A DNA stretch of 64,000 nt from Aedoeadaptatus coxii (GCF_001553115.1 NZ_KQ960171.1:62001-126000); one strand, 5' to 3'. Positions 1 to 8,531 are shown, counted from the first letter of the stretch. A program made the numbers and translations. Notes: generated from the sequence alone by a model not told the origin.

Positions 1-70
1 CATAAGACCTGCTTTTTTGATGCACAAAAGTTGCGACTGGATCGTAATTAATGAATGTAGATAGCAACAA

Positions 71-100
71 AAAACGGACCCGAAGGTCCGTTTTGCTTTT
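71..100. terminator. Bidirectional intrinsic terminator after yedF
   Basis: A 10-bp perfect stem (AAAACGGACC/GGTCCGTTTT) closes on a CGAA/TTCG tetraloop with T-rich tails on both strands. It lies 7 bp past the yedF stop codon and ends the selD-yedF transcript. It may also stop a plus-strand transcript entering from the left; bases 1-70 hold no recognisable gene. Confidence 0.85.
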
Positions 101-106
101 GGAAAG

Positions 107-697
107 TTAGCAGGGCTTGACGACTTTGTATTGAATCATGAGCTCTGCAATGCGATACATATTGGTAATATCGCCGACTTGTAATTTTTCTTTTACTTCG
201 TATTGATTGAGGCAAAGGCCGCAGGAAAGAACTTGTGTACCTTTCTTTTCCAGTTCCTTTAAATCGCCGATAACTTTTTCGTTAAGGGAGGGGAGAAGAA
301 CGCCGGTGTTGTAGAAGATGACGTAGGTCGGTGTAATATCTTGTTCGGTAAGAGCGTAGATAAAGCCTTCCAATAAGTTTTTAGAAAAGGTTTCGTCACC
401 CGTGCCCATTTTGTCGCTGGAAATGGCGACGACGTATTCGCCGCAAAGACCTTCTTCCGCAACGGCGACGCTTTCGCCATCGCCGGTTTTAACGAGGTGA
501 ACCTCGTAATCCGTATTGGAATTGGTTTTAACATCGGCGGAGAAGCCGAGTTGTTTTGCCATTTTAGAAAGATTTTCCGTGGCGATTTTATTATCGACTT
601 TGACGGTAACTTCTTCCAAGTTTTCTTCGCGAATGGCTTTTTTCGTTAAAATAACGGGGCGAGGACATGCGAGCCCCATGGCGTCGATTATTTTCAT
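107..697 (-). CDS. yedF: YedF-like selenium-metabolism protein (TusA-DsrE fusion)
   Basis: The 196-residue protein starts with a TusA/SirA-like domain (residues 1-70) carrying the CPRP motif (Cys11), the sulfur or selenium carrier cysteine of this fold. A DsrE-like domain follows (about 80-190) with a Cys-rich SCGLCLNQ segment near residue 160, and the chain ends in KPC. This arrangement is the YedF family found beside selD in selenium-using bacteria. Its exact role, probably handling activated sulfur/selenium, is not settled. The gene starts 4 bp after the selD stop, with a GAGG ribosome site inside the end of selD, so the two are one operon. It ends at a strong terminator. Confidence 0.85.
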   Translation of the reverse strand: MKIIDAMGLACPRPVILTKKAIREENLEEVTVKVDNKIATENLSKMAKQLGFSADVKTNSNTDYEVHLVKTGDGESVAVAEEGLCGEYVVAISSDKMGTGDETFSKNLLEGFIYALTEQDITPTYVIFYNTGVLLPSLNEKVIGDLKELEKKGTQVLSCGLCLNQYEVKEKLQVGDITNMYRIAELMIQYKVVKPC

Positions 698-701
698 TGT
701 A

Positions 702-1709
702 TTACCTCACATAAATGGATTTTTCGGAAGGTTCGATCATTTCGCCAATGTAGGCGACGTCGATGCCTTTCTTTTTCATTTCGTCGAACATTTTTTTGCC
801 GTCGTCGGGATCCACGCTGATTAAGAGTCCGCCCGATGTTTGGGGATCATATAGCACTTCTTCCAAGGCGAAGTCGTCGATTTCAAAGGCGATCTTGTCG
901 CCGTAGGCGTTGCGATTCCGTTGGCCGCCGGCGGTAAAGAGGAAGTTTTCCGCCGCTTCTTTAGCGCCACTTAAAATATTAAGTTTGTCGGCGTAAATGA
1001 CGGCGCTGGCGCCATCGGTCATTTCGCATAAGTGACCCAATAGCCCGAATCCCGTGACGTCGGTTAAGGCGTGAACATCGTAGTTTTTCAAAACATCGTA
1101 GGGATGTTTGTTCAGGCGACACATGGAGTCCACGGCCGCTTGATAATCTTCTTTACTTACTTCGTCGACGGTGTAGCCGCTCATTAAAAGGGACACGCCG
1201 AGGGGTTTGGTAAGGTAAAGGGCGTCGCCGACTTTCGGCGTATTATTGCGCTTAATATCTTTCAGGTTTAATTTACCGATAACGCTTAAGCCGTATTTGA
1301 TCTTGGGGTCGTGAATGGAGTGGCCGCCGGTTAAGGTGGTCATGGCTTCTTTACAAACCTCGGCGCCGCCTTTTAGAATTTCATCTAAAATGGCTATGTC
1401 TTCTTCCTCGGGGAAGGCGACGATGTTCATGGCGCTAATGGGCTCGGCGCCCATGGCGTAAATATCCGAAAGGGCGTTAGCCGCCGCGATTTTGCCGAAG
1501 GCGTAGGCATCTTCCACCATGGGCGGGAAGAAGTCCAGGGATGTGACGATGGCGATGTCATCGGTAATTTGGATGATGGCGCCGTCTTCGTTGCCTTCGA
1601 AACCTGCGAGAATATCCTCGCGTTTATAAATGGGTAAGTTTCTTAAAATAGTGGATAGGTCGCCTGCGCCGATTTTGGCATTGCAACCTCCACAAACGTC
1701 TAAATGCAT
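702..1709 (-). CDS. selD: Selenide, water dikinase (selenophosphate synthetase)
   Basis: SelD makes selenophosphate, the selenium donor for selenocysteine and selenouridine, from selenide and ATP. The N-terminal CGGCNAKIG motif holds the catalytic Cys and Lys (E. coli Cys17 and Lys20). The catalytic position is Cys, not Sec as in some relatives. Glycine-rich AIRS/PurM-type signatures follow, including TDVTGFGLLGHL in the middle and DPQTSGGLL near the C-terminus. The start is placed at 1709 because GGAGGG lies 5 bp upstream of that ATG. An ATG 21 bp further upstream is in frame but has no ribosome site and lies beside the -10 element. First gene of the selD-yedF operon. Confidence 0.93.
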   Translation of the reverse strand: MHLDVCGGCNAKIGAGDLSTILRNLPIYKREDILAGFEGNEDGAIIQITDDIAIVTSLDFFPPMVEDAYAFGKIAAANALSDIYAMGAEPISAMNIVAFPEEEDIAILDEILKGGAEVCKEAMTTLTGGHSIHDPKIKYGLSVIGKLNLKDIKRNNTPKVGDALYLTKPLGVSLLMSGYTVDEVSKEDYQAAVDSMCRLNKHPYDVLKNYDVHALTDVTGFGLLGHLCEMTDGASAVIYADKLNILSGAKEAAENFLFTAGGQRNRNAYGDKIAFEIDDFALEEVLYDPQTSGGLLISVDPDDGKKMFDEMKKKGIDVAYIGEMIEPSEKSIYVR

Positions 1710-1728
1710 AGTATCCCTCCATGGCTTC

Positions 1729-1737
1729 ATTATAACA
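1729..1737 (-). promoter_or_regulatory. Extended -10 promoter for selD-yedF
   Basis: On the minus strand TGTTATAAT is an extended -10 (TG-N-TATAAT). No convincing -35 is seen at 16-18 bp, which suits an extended -10 promoter. The predicted transcript start is only about 12 bases ahead of the selD start codon, so the leader is very short. The 1738-1818 stretch shows nothing else. Confidence 0.5.
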
Positions 1738-1818
1738 CAGGCGTAAAAAACGACATGTTTTTGCTTTATAAAATTAAATGATGAAGGAACAAAATGTATA
1801 GAAAAAATAAATAGAAAT

Positions 1819-1843
1819 AAAAAATGCCCCGAAGGGCGATTTT
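1819..1843 (-). terminator. Intrinsic terminator of brnQ-metY operon
   Basis: On the minus strand GCCC-TTCG-GGGC, extended by A-T pairs after a mismatch, is followed by TTTTTT. It directly follows the metY stop codon. Confidence 0.7.
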
Positions 1844-3127
1844 TTATAGAGCTTCTAAAGCTTGTTCGATGTCGGCGATAATGTCTTCTTTATCTTCGAT
1901 GCCTACGCTCATGCGAATGAGGTCGGCGCTGACGCCGGCGGCGAGAAGTTCATCGTCGTTCATTTGGCGATGGGTGGTGCTGGCCGGGTGGAGGACACAG
2001 GTGCGGGAATCGGCGACGTGGGTAACGACGGCGGCGAGTTTCAAACTGTCCATGAATTTTGTAGCGGCTTCCCGTCCGCCTTTAATGCCGAAGGAAATGA
2101 CGCCGCAAGATCCGTTGGGGAGGTATTTTTTAGCAAGTTCGTGTTGGCTGTCGTCTTCCAATGCGGAGAAATTAATCCAGGCGATTTTGTCGTGGCCTTT
2201 TAAATACTTGGCGACGGCGAAGGCGTTTTCGAAATGGCGTGGCATTCTAAGGTGAAGGGTTTCGAGACCGAGACCTAAATAGAAGGAGTTTTGCGGCGAG
2301 GGAATGCTTCCCAGATCGCGCATAATCGTCGTGGTCATTTTCGTAATATAGGCGCCTTTACCGAAGGTTTCCGTATAGGTGACGCCGTGATAGGTTTCGT
2401 CGGGTTCGGTCAGCTGGGGATATTTTTCTTTGTGGGCTGTCCAGTCGAAGTTTCCGGAATCGATGACGGCGCCGCCTACGGAGTTGGCGAATCCGTTCAT
2501 GTATTTCGTCGTGGAGTGGGTGACGATATCGGCGCCGTATTCGAAGGGGCGGAGGAATATGGGTGTGGGGAAGGTGTTGTCCACGATAAGGGGTACGCCG
2601 TGGGCATGTGCCGCGTCGGCGAAGGTTTCGATATCTAAAATTTTAAGTGCCGGATTGGCAAGGCTTTCTCCGTAAACCGCCTTGGTGTTCGGGCGGAAGG
2701 CGCGATCCAATTCTTCTCGCGTCGCCGCCGGATCGACGAAGGTGGATTCGATGCCCATATCCTTCATGGTGTGGGCGATAAGATTGTAGCTACCGCCGTA
2801 AATAGCGGAAGAGGCTACGACATGATCGCCGGCTTTTAAAATATTAATGAGTGCGTAGAAATTGGCCGCCTGACCGGACGATGTTAAAATGCCGGCGACG
2901 CCCCCTTCTAAGGCCGTGATCTTCGCCGCCACGGCGTCGTTGGTGGGGTTGGCAAGTCGAGAGTAGAAATAGCCGGATTCCTTCAGGTCGAAGAGATCGC
3001 CCATTTGTTTCGAGGAATCGTATTTAAATGTAGTCGATTGAACGATGGGCACCACGCGAGGTTCGCCGTTTTGGGGATCGTATCCCGCTTGCACACATAA
3101 AGTTCCAAGTCCTTGTTTTGTCATCAT
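1844..3127 (-). CDS. metY: O-acetylhomoserine sulfhydrylase (MetY)
   Basis: PLP enzyme of the Cys/Met metabolism family that converts O-acetylhomoserine plus sulfide (or methanethiol) to homocysteine (or methionine). The PLP lysine is in STTKYMNG (Lys208). Other family marks are the YSRLANPT segment near residue 55, the SSGQAA loop near 84 and VDNTFPTP near 183. The length of 427 matches the OAH sulfhydrylase subgroup, longer than cystathionine synthases. Two adjacent ATGs are possible; the second (3124) has better spacing from GGAGG. It lies 6 bp after brnQ in one operon, behind a T-box leader that appears to sense Met-tRNA, which fits its biosynthetic role. Confidence 0.93.
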   Translation of the reverse strand: MMTKQGLGTLCVQAGYDPQNGEPRVVPIVQSTTFKYDSSKQMGDLFDLKESGYFYSRLANPTNDAVAAKITALEGGVAGILTSSGQAANFYALINILKAGDHVVASSAIYGGSYNLIAHTMKDMGIESTFVDPAATREELDRAFRPNTKAVYGESLANPALKILDIETFADAAHAHGVPLIVDNTFPTPIFLRPFEYGADIVTHSTTKYMNGFANSVGGAVIDSGNFDWTAHKEKYPQLTEPDETYHGVTYTETFGKGAYITKMTTTIMRDLGSIPSPQNSFYLGLGLETLHLRMPRHFENAFAVAKYLKGHDKIAWINFSALEDDSQHELAKKYLPNGSCGVISFGIKGGREAATKFMDSLKLAAVVTHVADSRTCVLHPASTTHRQMNDDELLAAGVSADLIRMSVGIEDKEDIIADIEQALEAL

Positions 3128-3133
3128 ATCCTC

Positions 3134-4453
3134 CTAAAATTCATTATTAACAGTGGAAGGGGCGGTGTTTCTGTTTTGTCCCTTCACAAATTCATAGATT
3201 AAACCGAGTACAAAGCCCGTTATGGCGGGCAAGAGCCAGGCGAAGCCCGCTCCCGAAAGGGGAATGGCATCGACGGCGGCTTGCAAGAGGGGAAGGCCGG
3301 TAAAGGCATTTACAGCTTCCAGCAAGCTGACCATCAGGGTAAAAACCATGGCGACGCGAAAGGCCGGGGCGTGATTTTCCAGGGGTTTGTAGAAGACGCC
3401 CAAGATCATGAGCATAATGACGCTGGGGTAAACCATGAGGTAAATGGGCGTCGCCAAGAAGACGATTTTTTCCACGCCCAAAAGTGTAATGCCCGCGCCG
3501 ATGCAGGAAAATAAAATCGCCGCCTGTTTGTGGGAAAGTTTACCATTGGTAAATTCGTGAAAGAAATTTGCAATGGATGTAATCTGCCCGATGGCCGTGG
3601 TTAAGCAGGCGAGGACGACGGCGATGCTTAAAAGTGCCAGTCCCTTTTCGCCTAAAATGGCGCGCACGATGTTGAGCAAAAGGGCGGCGTGATCGATATC
3701 TGTGGGATACTTGCCGCTTAATTTAGCGCCGAAATATAAGAGTCCGACGTAGATAACGAAGAAGAGGCAGAAAGTAATGACGCCTGCTTTGGCGACGATA
3801 CCGTTTCGTTCCTTATCACTTGCGTAGCCTCTACGCACAATGTCGCCGATAAAGACCGTGCCGATTAAAAAGCTTACGAGCAAATCTCCCGTTTGGTAGC
3901 CGCCTAAGAAGGAATGCAGGAGCACGTTGTTTACTTGGGGTGGGGCTGCTACGGCGTCTATAGGGAAGAGCACGCCTTTGATCACGATGAAAAATAAAAT
4001 CACCACGAGGGCGGGGGTAAGGTAGCGGGCCACTTTATCGACCATGGCGCTCAGATCCAGGGCGAAGTATAGGGCGATTCCGAAATAAAACAGGGCGAAT
4101 ACCGCCATGGGTACTTTCGGAAAAAGCGCCTGAACGCCCAGCTCGTAGGCTACGGCGCCGGTTCTGGGAACGGAAATGTGGCCTGCGAAAAGCATAATTA
4201 AAAGCAGTAAGTATTTGGAAAATTCCGGATGGATATTTTTCGTAAGGGCCTCTACCGAACCTGCCCTCGAAATAACGTAAAGGGCGACGATAGGCATGAG
4301 TACGGCCGAAATCATAAGCCCTATAGCACCTAAACTCCATTCATTTCCCGATACCAGGCCGAGAGCGCCGGGAAAAATTAAATTTCCCGCTCCGAAATAG
4401 GAAGCGAAAAGCGCCAAGCCGATGTAAAGTGTGTCTCGTTTTTTCTGTTTCAT
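3134..4453 (-). CDS. brnQ: BrnQ-family branched-chain amino acid (or methionine) carrier
   Basis: LIVCS-family cation-coupled amino acid carrier of 439 residues with about 12 membrane segments. It opens with the typical GLALFASYFGAGNLIFPG block. The start is set at 4453 because GGAGAAAGAC precedes this ATG; the longer open frame upstream is translated T-box leader and not real protein. It is the first gene of brnQ-metY. The T-box specifier reads AUG, so this carrier may import methionine in addition to, or instead of, Ile/Leu/Val. The family assignment is firm; the substrate is inferred from regulation and operon partner. Confidence 0.88.
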   Translation of the reverse strand: MKQKKRDTLYIGLALFASYFGAGNLIFPGALGLVSGNEWSLGAIGLMISAVLMPIVALYVISRAGSVEALTKNIHPEFSKYLLLLIMLFAGHISVPRTGAVAYELGVQALFPKVPMAVFALFYFGIALYFALDLSAMVDKVARYLTPALVVILFFIVIKGVLFPIDAVAAPPQVNNVLLHSFLGGYQTGDLLVSFLIGTVFIGDIVRRGYASDKERNGIVAKAGVITFCLFFVIYVGLLYFGAKLSGKYPTDIDHAALLLNIVRAILGEKGLALLSIAVVLACLTTAIGQITSIANFFHEFTNGKLSHKQAAILFSCIGAGITLLGVEKIVFLATPIYLMVYPSVIMLMILGVFYKPLENHAPAFRVAMVFTLMVSLLEAVNAFTGLPLLQAAVDAIPLSGAGFAWLLPAITGFVLGLIYEFVKGQNRNTAPSTVNNEF

Positions 4454-4490
4454 GTCTTTCTCCTTTTTTCTTCTGTTATTTGCGAGAAAA

Positions 4491-4752
4491 TAAAAAAAGC
4501 TTCCGCCCCAAAAGGACGAAAGCAAAATGCTCGTGTTACCACCTTTTTTCATTATTTTATCGCTAAAATAACCTTACAGAGTACCATCATACCCGTGACG
4601 CTATAACAGGCGTACCTGTCGCAGCCTAAACCGAAGCTTCGGTGCGAACACTCCGAGGCCATGTTCCAAAACTTCCATGCCGATTTCTCTCACCAAATGA
4701 AATCTCTCTGTAAGCACTTCCCTTTTGTACTCTCCTCTTCAACGTTATGAAT
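4491..4752 (-). promoter_or_regulatory. T-box riboswitch, predicted methionine-specific, upstream of brnQ-metY
   Basis: Read on the minus strand, the leader has a Stem I with the AGAGTA S-turn strand and the GGTGAGA distal segment, then GGAAC-ATG-G where the specifier normally sits (ATG complement at 4660-4662). The T-box core AGGTGGTAACACGAGC lies at 4529-4545. An intrinsic terminator follows (GCTTTCGTCC stem, loop TTTT, then TTTTTTT at about 4492-4525). The bulge TGGT fits a tRNA with discriminator A, as in tRNA-Met. Uncharged tRNA should stabilise the antiterminator and turn on brnQ-metY. T-box identity is near certain. The AUG reading rests on manual placement; no Ile or Val codon occurs at that position. 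Confidence 0.93.
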
Positions 4753-4755
4753 GGA

Positions 4756-4784
4756 ATTATAGGGGAAAGAGCAAAAGGAGTCAA
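4756..4784 (-). promoter_or_regulatory. Sigma-A promoter for the T-box-brnQ-metY transcript
   Basis: Minus strand TTGACT, 17-bp spacer, TATAAT. Transcription would start near 4749, exactly at the beginning of Stem I. Confidence 0.85.
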
Positions 4785-4889
4785 GGAGATTTTTTAAAAA
4801 ATTAAAAAATTCGGCGAAATAGGAATCATTCCACATTTTACCCTTTACGGAAAACGTGGTAAGCTTGAGGTGTAAAGGCGTTTCGACTT

Positions 4890-5735
4890 TTATTCTATGG
4901 CGCGGAGGATTTTTTTCGTCACGTCGATGCCCGTGGCTCGTTGAAAGCCCAGGTAACTCATATTGCTGTTCACCTCCACGAGGAGAGGGCCATCCTTCGA
5001 TTGGATAAGATCGATGCCCGAAAAGGTAAGGCCCAAGAGGCGGTGAGCTTTTAAGGCCATGGCGGATTCTTCCTCCGTTAGGGAAACGGGGCGCGCCGAT
5101 CCGCCTAAATCGATATTGGCGCGGAAATCTGTCGGATTGCGTCGCTCGATGGCGCCGAGAATCTCGTCGCCGACGACGATGACCCGCTTGTCCACGCCTT
5201 TCGCTTCTTTTACATAGCGCTGAAGGAGATAATCGGCGGAGCCGAAGTTTTCAGCGAGGGTCACGAGCTCGTCCCTATTTTCGGCGAGAAACACCTGCTC
5301 TCCGAAAGAACCTTTCGCCGCCTTCACCACCATAGGGTAGCCGAAGCGTTTTTCGACGTAGCGGAGAAAGTCCTCTTTCGGCGCGGCACTTTTGTAGTGG
5401 AAGGGGCCGGGGATGGTGTCGATCATGGGCACGTGTCCCGCCAAGGCTTCCCATGTAAGAAGTTTGTCGTCTGCGATTTCAATGGATCGAGGCGAGTTAT
5501 AGACGGGCACCTCTTCCGCCAGGGCGCGGGCGAGGCGAATGTCTTTATCGAAAAAAAGGATTTTACTCGGTCGAGGATCCCCTTTTAAATCCACGGCGCG
5601 AAGTTTACCGCCGACATGTTCCAATGCGTAATCGGTGTGGGCTTTGGCCAGCACCTTGCCGCAGGTTTTAGTAAAATCGGCGACCACTTTATGAATGGTA
5701 AAGGAGAAATAACCGTGATAGATAATGTGAATCAT
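4890..5735 (-). CDS. RimK/LysX-like ATP-grasp ligase
   Basis: 281-residue ATP-grasp protein. A pre-ATP-grasp region (about 1-95) is followed by the nucleotide-binding lobe (MVVKAAKGSFGEQV near 135-150, LLQRYVKEAKGVDKRV near 172-188) and the metal-binding end of the fold (SGIDLIQSKDGPLLVEVNSN near 242-262), with the Glu and Asn expected to hold Mg. This matches the RimK alpha-L-glutamate ligase / LysX group, which joins an amino acid to a carboxylate of a protein or peptide. The substrate cannot be told from sequence. Ribosome site GGAGGCAGT precedes the ATG. It is divergent from the chorismate mutase gene with about 20 bp between start codons. Confidence 0.75.
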   Translation of the reverse strand: MIHIIYHGYFSFTIHKVVADFTKTCGKVLAKAHTDYALEHVGGKLRAVDLKGDPRPSKILFFDKDIRLARALAEEVPVYNSPRSIEIADDKLLTWEALAGHVPMIDTIPGPFHYKSAAPKEDFLRYVEKRFGYPMVVKAAKGSFGEQVFLAENRDELVTLAENFGSADYLLQRYVKEAKGVDKRVIVVGDEILGAIERRNPTDFRANIDLGGSARPVSLTEEESAMALKAHRLLGLTFSGIDLIQSKDGPLLVEVNSNMSYLGFQRATGIDVTKKILRAIE

Positions 5736-5756
5736 ACTGCCTCCTCGAGGGATGTG

Positions 5757-5999
5757 GTGGAAAGATTGCGGATGGAAATCGACGCAATCGACGACGATGT
5801 GATCCGCCTTTTGGAAAAGCGCTTTGCACTTTCCCGTGCCATCGGCGAGGAAAAGAAAAAAGAAAAGCGCGAGGTCAAGGACGGAAAGAGGGAAACATTT
5901 ATTTTAGAAAAAATTGAAAAATTGGCGCCCGAATACAACGGGGAGATCGCTTTATTATACGCTCGTCTCTTCGAACTTTCCAGAGGTCTTCAAGCTTAA
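5757..5999 (+). CDS. Small chorismate mutase, AroQ type
   Basis: Short all-helical protein with the AroQ pattern: an Arg/Asp-rich first helix (MEIDAIDDDVIRLLEKRF), the following RAIGEEKK segment, and a C-terminal YARLFELSRGLQ helix. AroQ enzymes convert chorismate to prephenate for Phe/Tyr. The start is uncertain: GTG at 5757 has GAGGG five bases upstream and gives 80 residues; ATG at 5772 is the alternative. A longer frame running back to 5616 lies antisense to the RimK-like gene and has no ribosome site. No other aromatic pathway genes are nearby. Activity is inferred from fold resemblance only. Confidence 0.7.
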   Translation: MERLRMEIDAIDDDVIRLLEKRFALSRAIGEEKKKEKREVKDGKRETFILEKIEKLAPEYNGEIALLYARLFELSRGLQA

Positions 6000-6055
6000 G
6001 GCTTCTACCTGATTATATCGGATTTCCTGTGATATAATCGAAAAAGGAGGAACTT

Positions 6056-6736
6056 ATGAAAATATTAATTACGGAAGATGAAGCGGCCATCGCCGAAATC
6101 ATCGCTTATAATCTTTCAGGCGAAGGTTACGAAACGAAAATCGCATCCGACGGCGTGGAATGTCTCGAAGTGTTCGACGGCTTTCAGCCCGATCTCGTAC
6201 TTTTAGACGTTATGATGCCGAGAATGGACGGCTTTGAAGCACTGCGCGAAATCCGCAAAAAAAGCCGCGTCCCCGTGATTATGCTCACGGCAAAAGACGC
6301 CGAAGGGGATCGCATTCGCGGCCTGGAATACGGCGCAGACGATTACGTCGTCAAGCCCTTCAGCATGGGCGAGCTCGTGGCGCGGGTCAAGGCCAACTTC
6401 CGCCGGCTCGATTTTGAAAACGAAGGCTATCTCCCCGGAGAAGTCATCGAAGAAGCGGATCTGTACATCGATCCCGTAAAATACGAAGTGACGAAGCGAG
6501 GCAAGGTCGTGGACCTGACCCTTCGGGAATTTGAATTACTTAAATACTTAGCCCAATCTCCGGGCACCGTGTTCAGCAGAGAACAACTTTTAGAAGAAGT
6601 ATGGGGCTACGAATACTACGGCGACATTCGCACCGTAGACGTTACCGTGCGCCGTCTCAGGGAAAAAATCGAAGACGGCGGTGATTTCCGCTACATCTTA
6701 ACCAAGAGAGGAGTAGGCTACTACTTTGGAGGATAA
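6056..6736 (+). CDS. walR: WalR (YycF) response regulator, OmpR family
   Basis: 226-residue OmpR-type regulator. The receiver domain (1-115) has acidic pocket residues EDE near 7-9, the phosphoacceptor Asp51 in LLDVMMPRMDG, the Thr of MLTAKD and the conserved Lys of DDYVVKPF. A winged-helix DNA-binding domain follows (about 130-224; LREFELLKYLA, RTVDVTVRRLREKIE, GVGYYF). WalRK controls peptidoglycan hydrolases and is usually essential in Firmicutes. Identity as WalR is supported by the downstream walK-yycH-yycI order. A TATAAT at 6033-6038 and AAAGGAGG precede it. The last 11 bases overlap walK. Confidence 0.92.
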   Translation: MKILITEDEAAIAEIIAYNLSGEGYETKIASDGVECLEVFDGFQPDLVLLDVMMPRMDGFEALREIRKKSRVPVIMLTAKDAEGDRIRGLEYGADDYVVKPFSMGELVARVKANFRRLDFENEGYLPGEVIEEADLYIDPVKYEVTKRGKVVDLTLREFELLKYLAQSPGTVFSREQLLEEVWGYEYYGDIRTVDVTVRRLREKIEDGGDFRYILTKRGVGYYFGG

Positions 6737-8531
6737 GCATTACGCCAGTATAAAATGGCGATTCATTTTTATCTATGTGATGCTCGTCACCGTCGTTATG
6801 GCCATCGTCGGCGCCTTTATCGTCAAGCGATTGGAAGACGCCCAATTGGAAAAAGTGCAGACGGATATGGAGCAGACATTGTCTTCCATCGCCAATTCCT
6901 CTCCCTATTTGACGGAAATGAAGTGGGAAGCGGCGGCGGATCGCATTCAAAACACGCTGGATGCGTGGCGAATCGGAAGCGACGAAACTATTTACGCCAT
7001 CGGTCCCGGCAATGTGCCGAAGATTCTCGCCACTACGACCAATTCCGCCAATCTCGTGTCCGGCACCAATGCCTTAGGGGACGGCAATCTTTCCCCTAAG
7101 CTTATTTTAGATGCCTTTCGCGGAGAAGGGTCTTCCGTTTTAAGAGAAGACAATCAAAGCGGCGTGCGCTATGCCCATTACACGATGCCGGTCTATGCAA
7201 AAGACGGCAGCGTCATGGGCTTATTTTACATGGTCGCCAATCTTTCCTCGGTATACGATGTGGTCGGCGATGCCCGCGTTATTATGACCTACGCTACAGT
7301 TGTGGCCCTTGCCGTCACCACCGTCCTCGCCTATATCCTCGCCCGTTCCATTACCCTTCCCATTCGGGATGTGACGCGGCAGGCGCGGGAAATGGCGGAA
7401 GGCAACTTTAACCAAAAAGTCGACGTCAAAAGCAACGATGAAATCGGCAGGCTGGGCAGTATGTTCAATTACCTTACCAGCGAATTGGAAGAGACTATTT
7501 CCAGAATGGATTCCGAGCGCTCTAAATTGGATACCATGTTCCACTATATGTCGGAAGGGGTTATTGCCGTGGATTCGGGAAGCCTTCTGCTCCACATTAA
7601 TCCCGTGGCTCGGGAAATTTTAAATGTGCCGGAAGACGCCATCGGCAAGCCCTTCGACTTAAAGCGACTCAATATCGAAAAGATCAACTACTACGAGCTC
7701 GGCTCCTTGACGGGGCTTAGCCAAATCGAAATTAAAAACAAATTTTACAATATTCGCTACGCCCCTTACAAAGGGGACAGTAAAAATCCCCAGGGGATTA
7801 TCGCCGTGTTGCAGGATATTACGGAAGAACATAATTTGGATATTCTCAGGAAAGACTTCGTCGCCAATGTGGGCCACGAATTAAAGACGCCCATTACGAC
7901 GATTAAATCTTACACGGAAACCATGCTCAAAGCCCAATTGGATCGAGATGCTCAGCAGCGATTTTTGTCGATTATCGATCGGGAAACCGACCGCATGACC
8001 CATTTGGTCACCGATTTATTGCAGCTTTCCAATATGGACGCCAAGCGCACCAACTGGGATCTCGTCTCCATGGATGCCTACGAAGTGATTACCAATATTC
8101 TGGAATCCCTCCAGCCCATGATTAAGGAGCGACATCACCGAGTGTATTTAGATATTCCGGAAGATATTCGCCCCTTCCTCGCCGATCGCCACGGCGCCTA
8201 CCAGGTTATTACGAATATTCTGACCAACGCCTTTAAGTACACCACCTATGCCGGAAAAATCGAAGTCGTCGGGCGAAATTACGGTTCCCGGGTGCACATT
8301 CAGGTGAAGGACAACGGCATCGGCATTTCCAGAAGCGATTTAGAGCGCATTTTCGAACGCTTTTACCGCGCGGAAAAAGGCAGAAGCCGCGACGGCGGCG
8401 GCAGCGGACTGGGCCTTTCCATTGCACGGGACATTATGGAAAACATGGGCGGGCGCATTCGCATAAAAAGTGAACTGAACAAGGGTACGGAAGTGCTCTT
8501 GAGCTTTCCCATGGATCAGGAGGAACAATGA
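6726..8531 (+). CDS. walK: WalK (YycG) sensor histidine kinase
   Basis: 601-residue kinase that phosphorylates WalR. Order: TM1 (about 10-32), extracytoplasmic sensor of about 150 residues, TM2 (about 185-205), HAMP (205-258), PAS (about 270-370), HisKA with phospho-acceptor His384 in GHELKTPIT, then HATPase_c with N box (ILTNAFKY), G1 (DNGIGIS), F box (FERFYRAEKGRS) and G2 (GGGSGLGLSIA). The likely start is a TTG at 6726 that overlaps walR; GGAG lies about 13 bases upstream, so the exact start is not certain. No in-frame ATG fits better. Its last four bases overlap yycH (ATGA). Confidence 0.92.
   Translation: MEDKHYASIKWRFIFIYVMLVTVVMAIVGAFIVKRLEDAQLEKVQTDMEQTLSSIANSSPYLTEMKWEAAADRIQNTLDAWRIGSDETIYAIGPGNVPKILATTTNSANLVSGTNALGDGNLSPKLILDAFRGEGSSVLREDNQSGVRYAHYTMPVYAKDGSVMGLFYMVANLSSVYDVVGDARVIMTYATVVALAVTTVLAYILARSITLPIRDVTRQAREMAEGNFNQKVDVKSNDEIGRLGSMFNYLTSELEETISRMDSERSKLDTMFHYMSEGVIAVDSGSLLLHINPVAREILNVPEDAIGKPFDLKRLNIEKINYYELGSLTGLSQIEIKNKFYNIRYAPYKGDSKNPQGIIAVLQDITEEHNLDILRKDFVANVGHELKTPITTIKSYTETMLKAQLDRDAQQRFLSIIDRETDRMTHLVTDLLQLSNMDAKRTNWDLVSMDAYEVITNILESLQPMIKERHHRVYLDIPEDIRPFLADRHGAYQVITNILTNAFKYTTYAGKIEVVGRNYGSRVHIQVKDNGIGISRSDLERIFERFYRAEKGRSRDGGGSGLGLSIARDIMENMGGRIRIKSELNKGTEVLLSFPMDQEEQ

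Noticed and set aside
4454-4552. N-terminal extension of brnQ by 33 residues
   Set aside because: It translates the T-box terminator and antiterminator region, and the ATG at 4453 has its own ribosome site.
5616-5756. Longer chorismate mutase reading frame
   Set aside because: It runs antisense through the start of the RimK-like gene, has no ribosome site and no family similarity.
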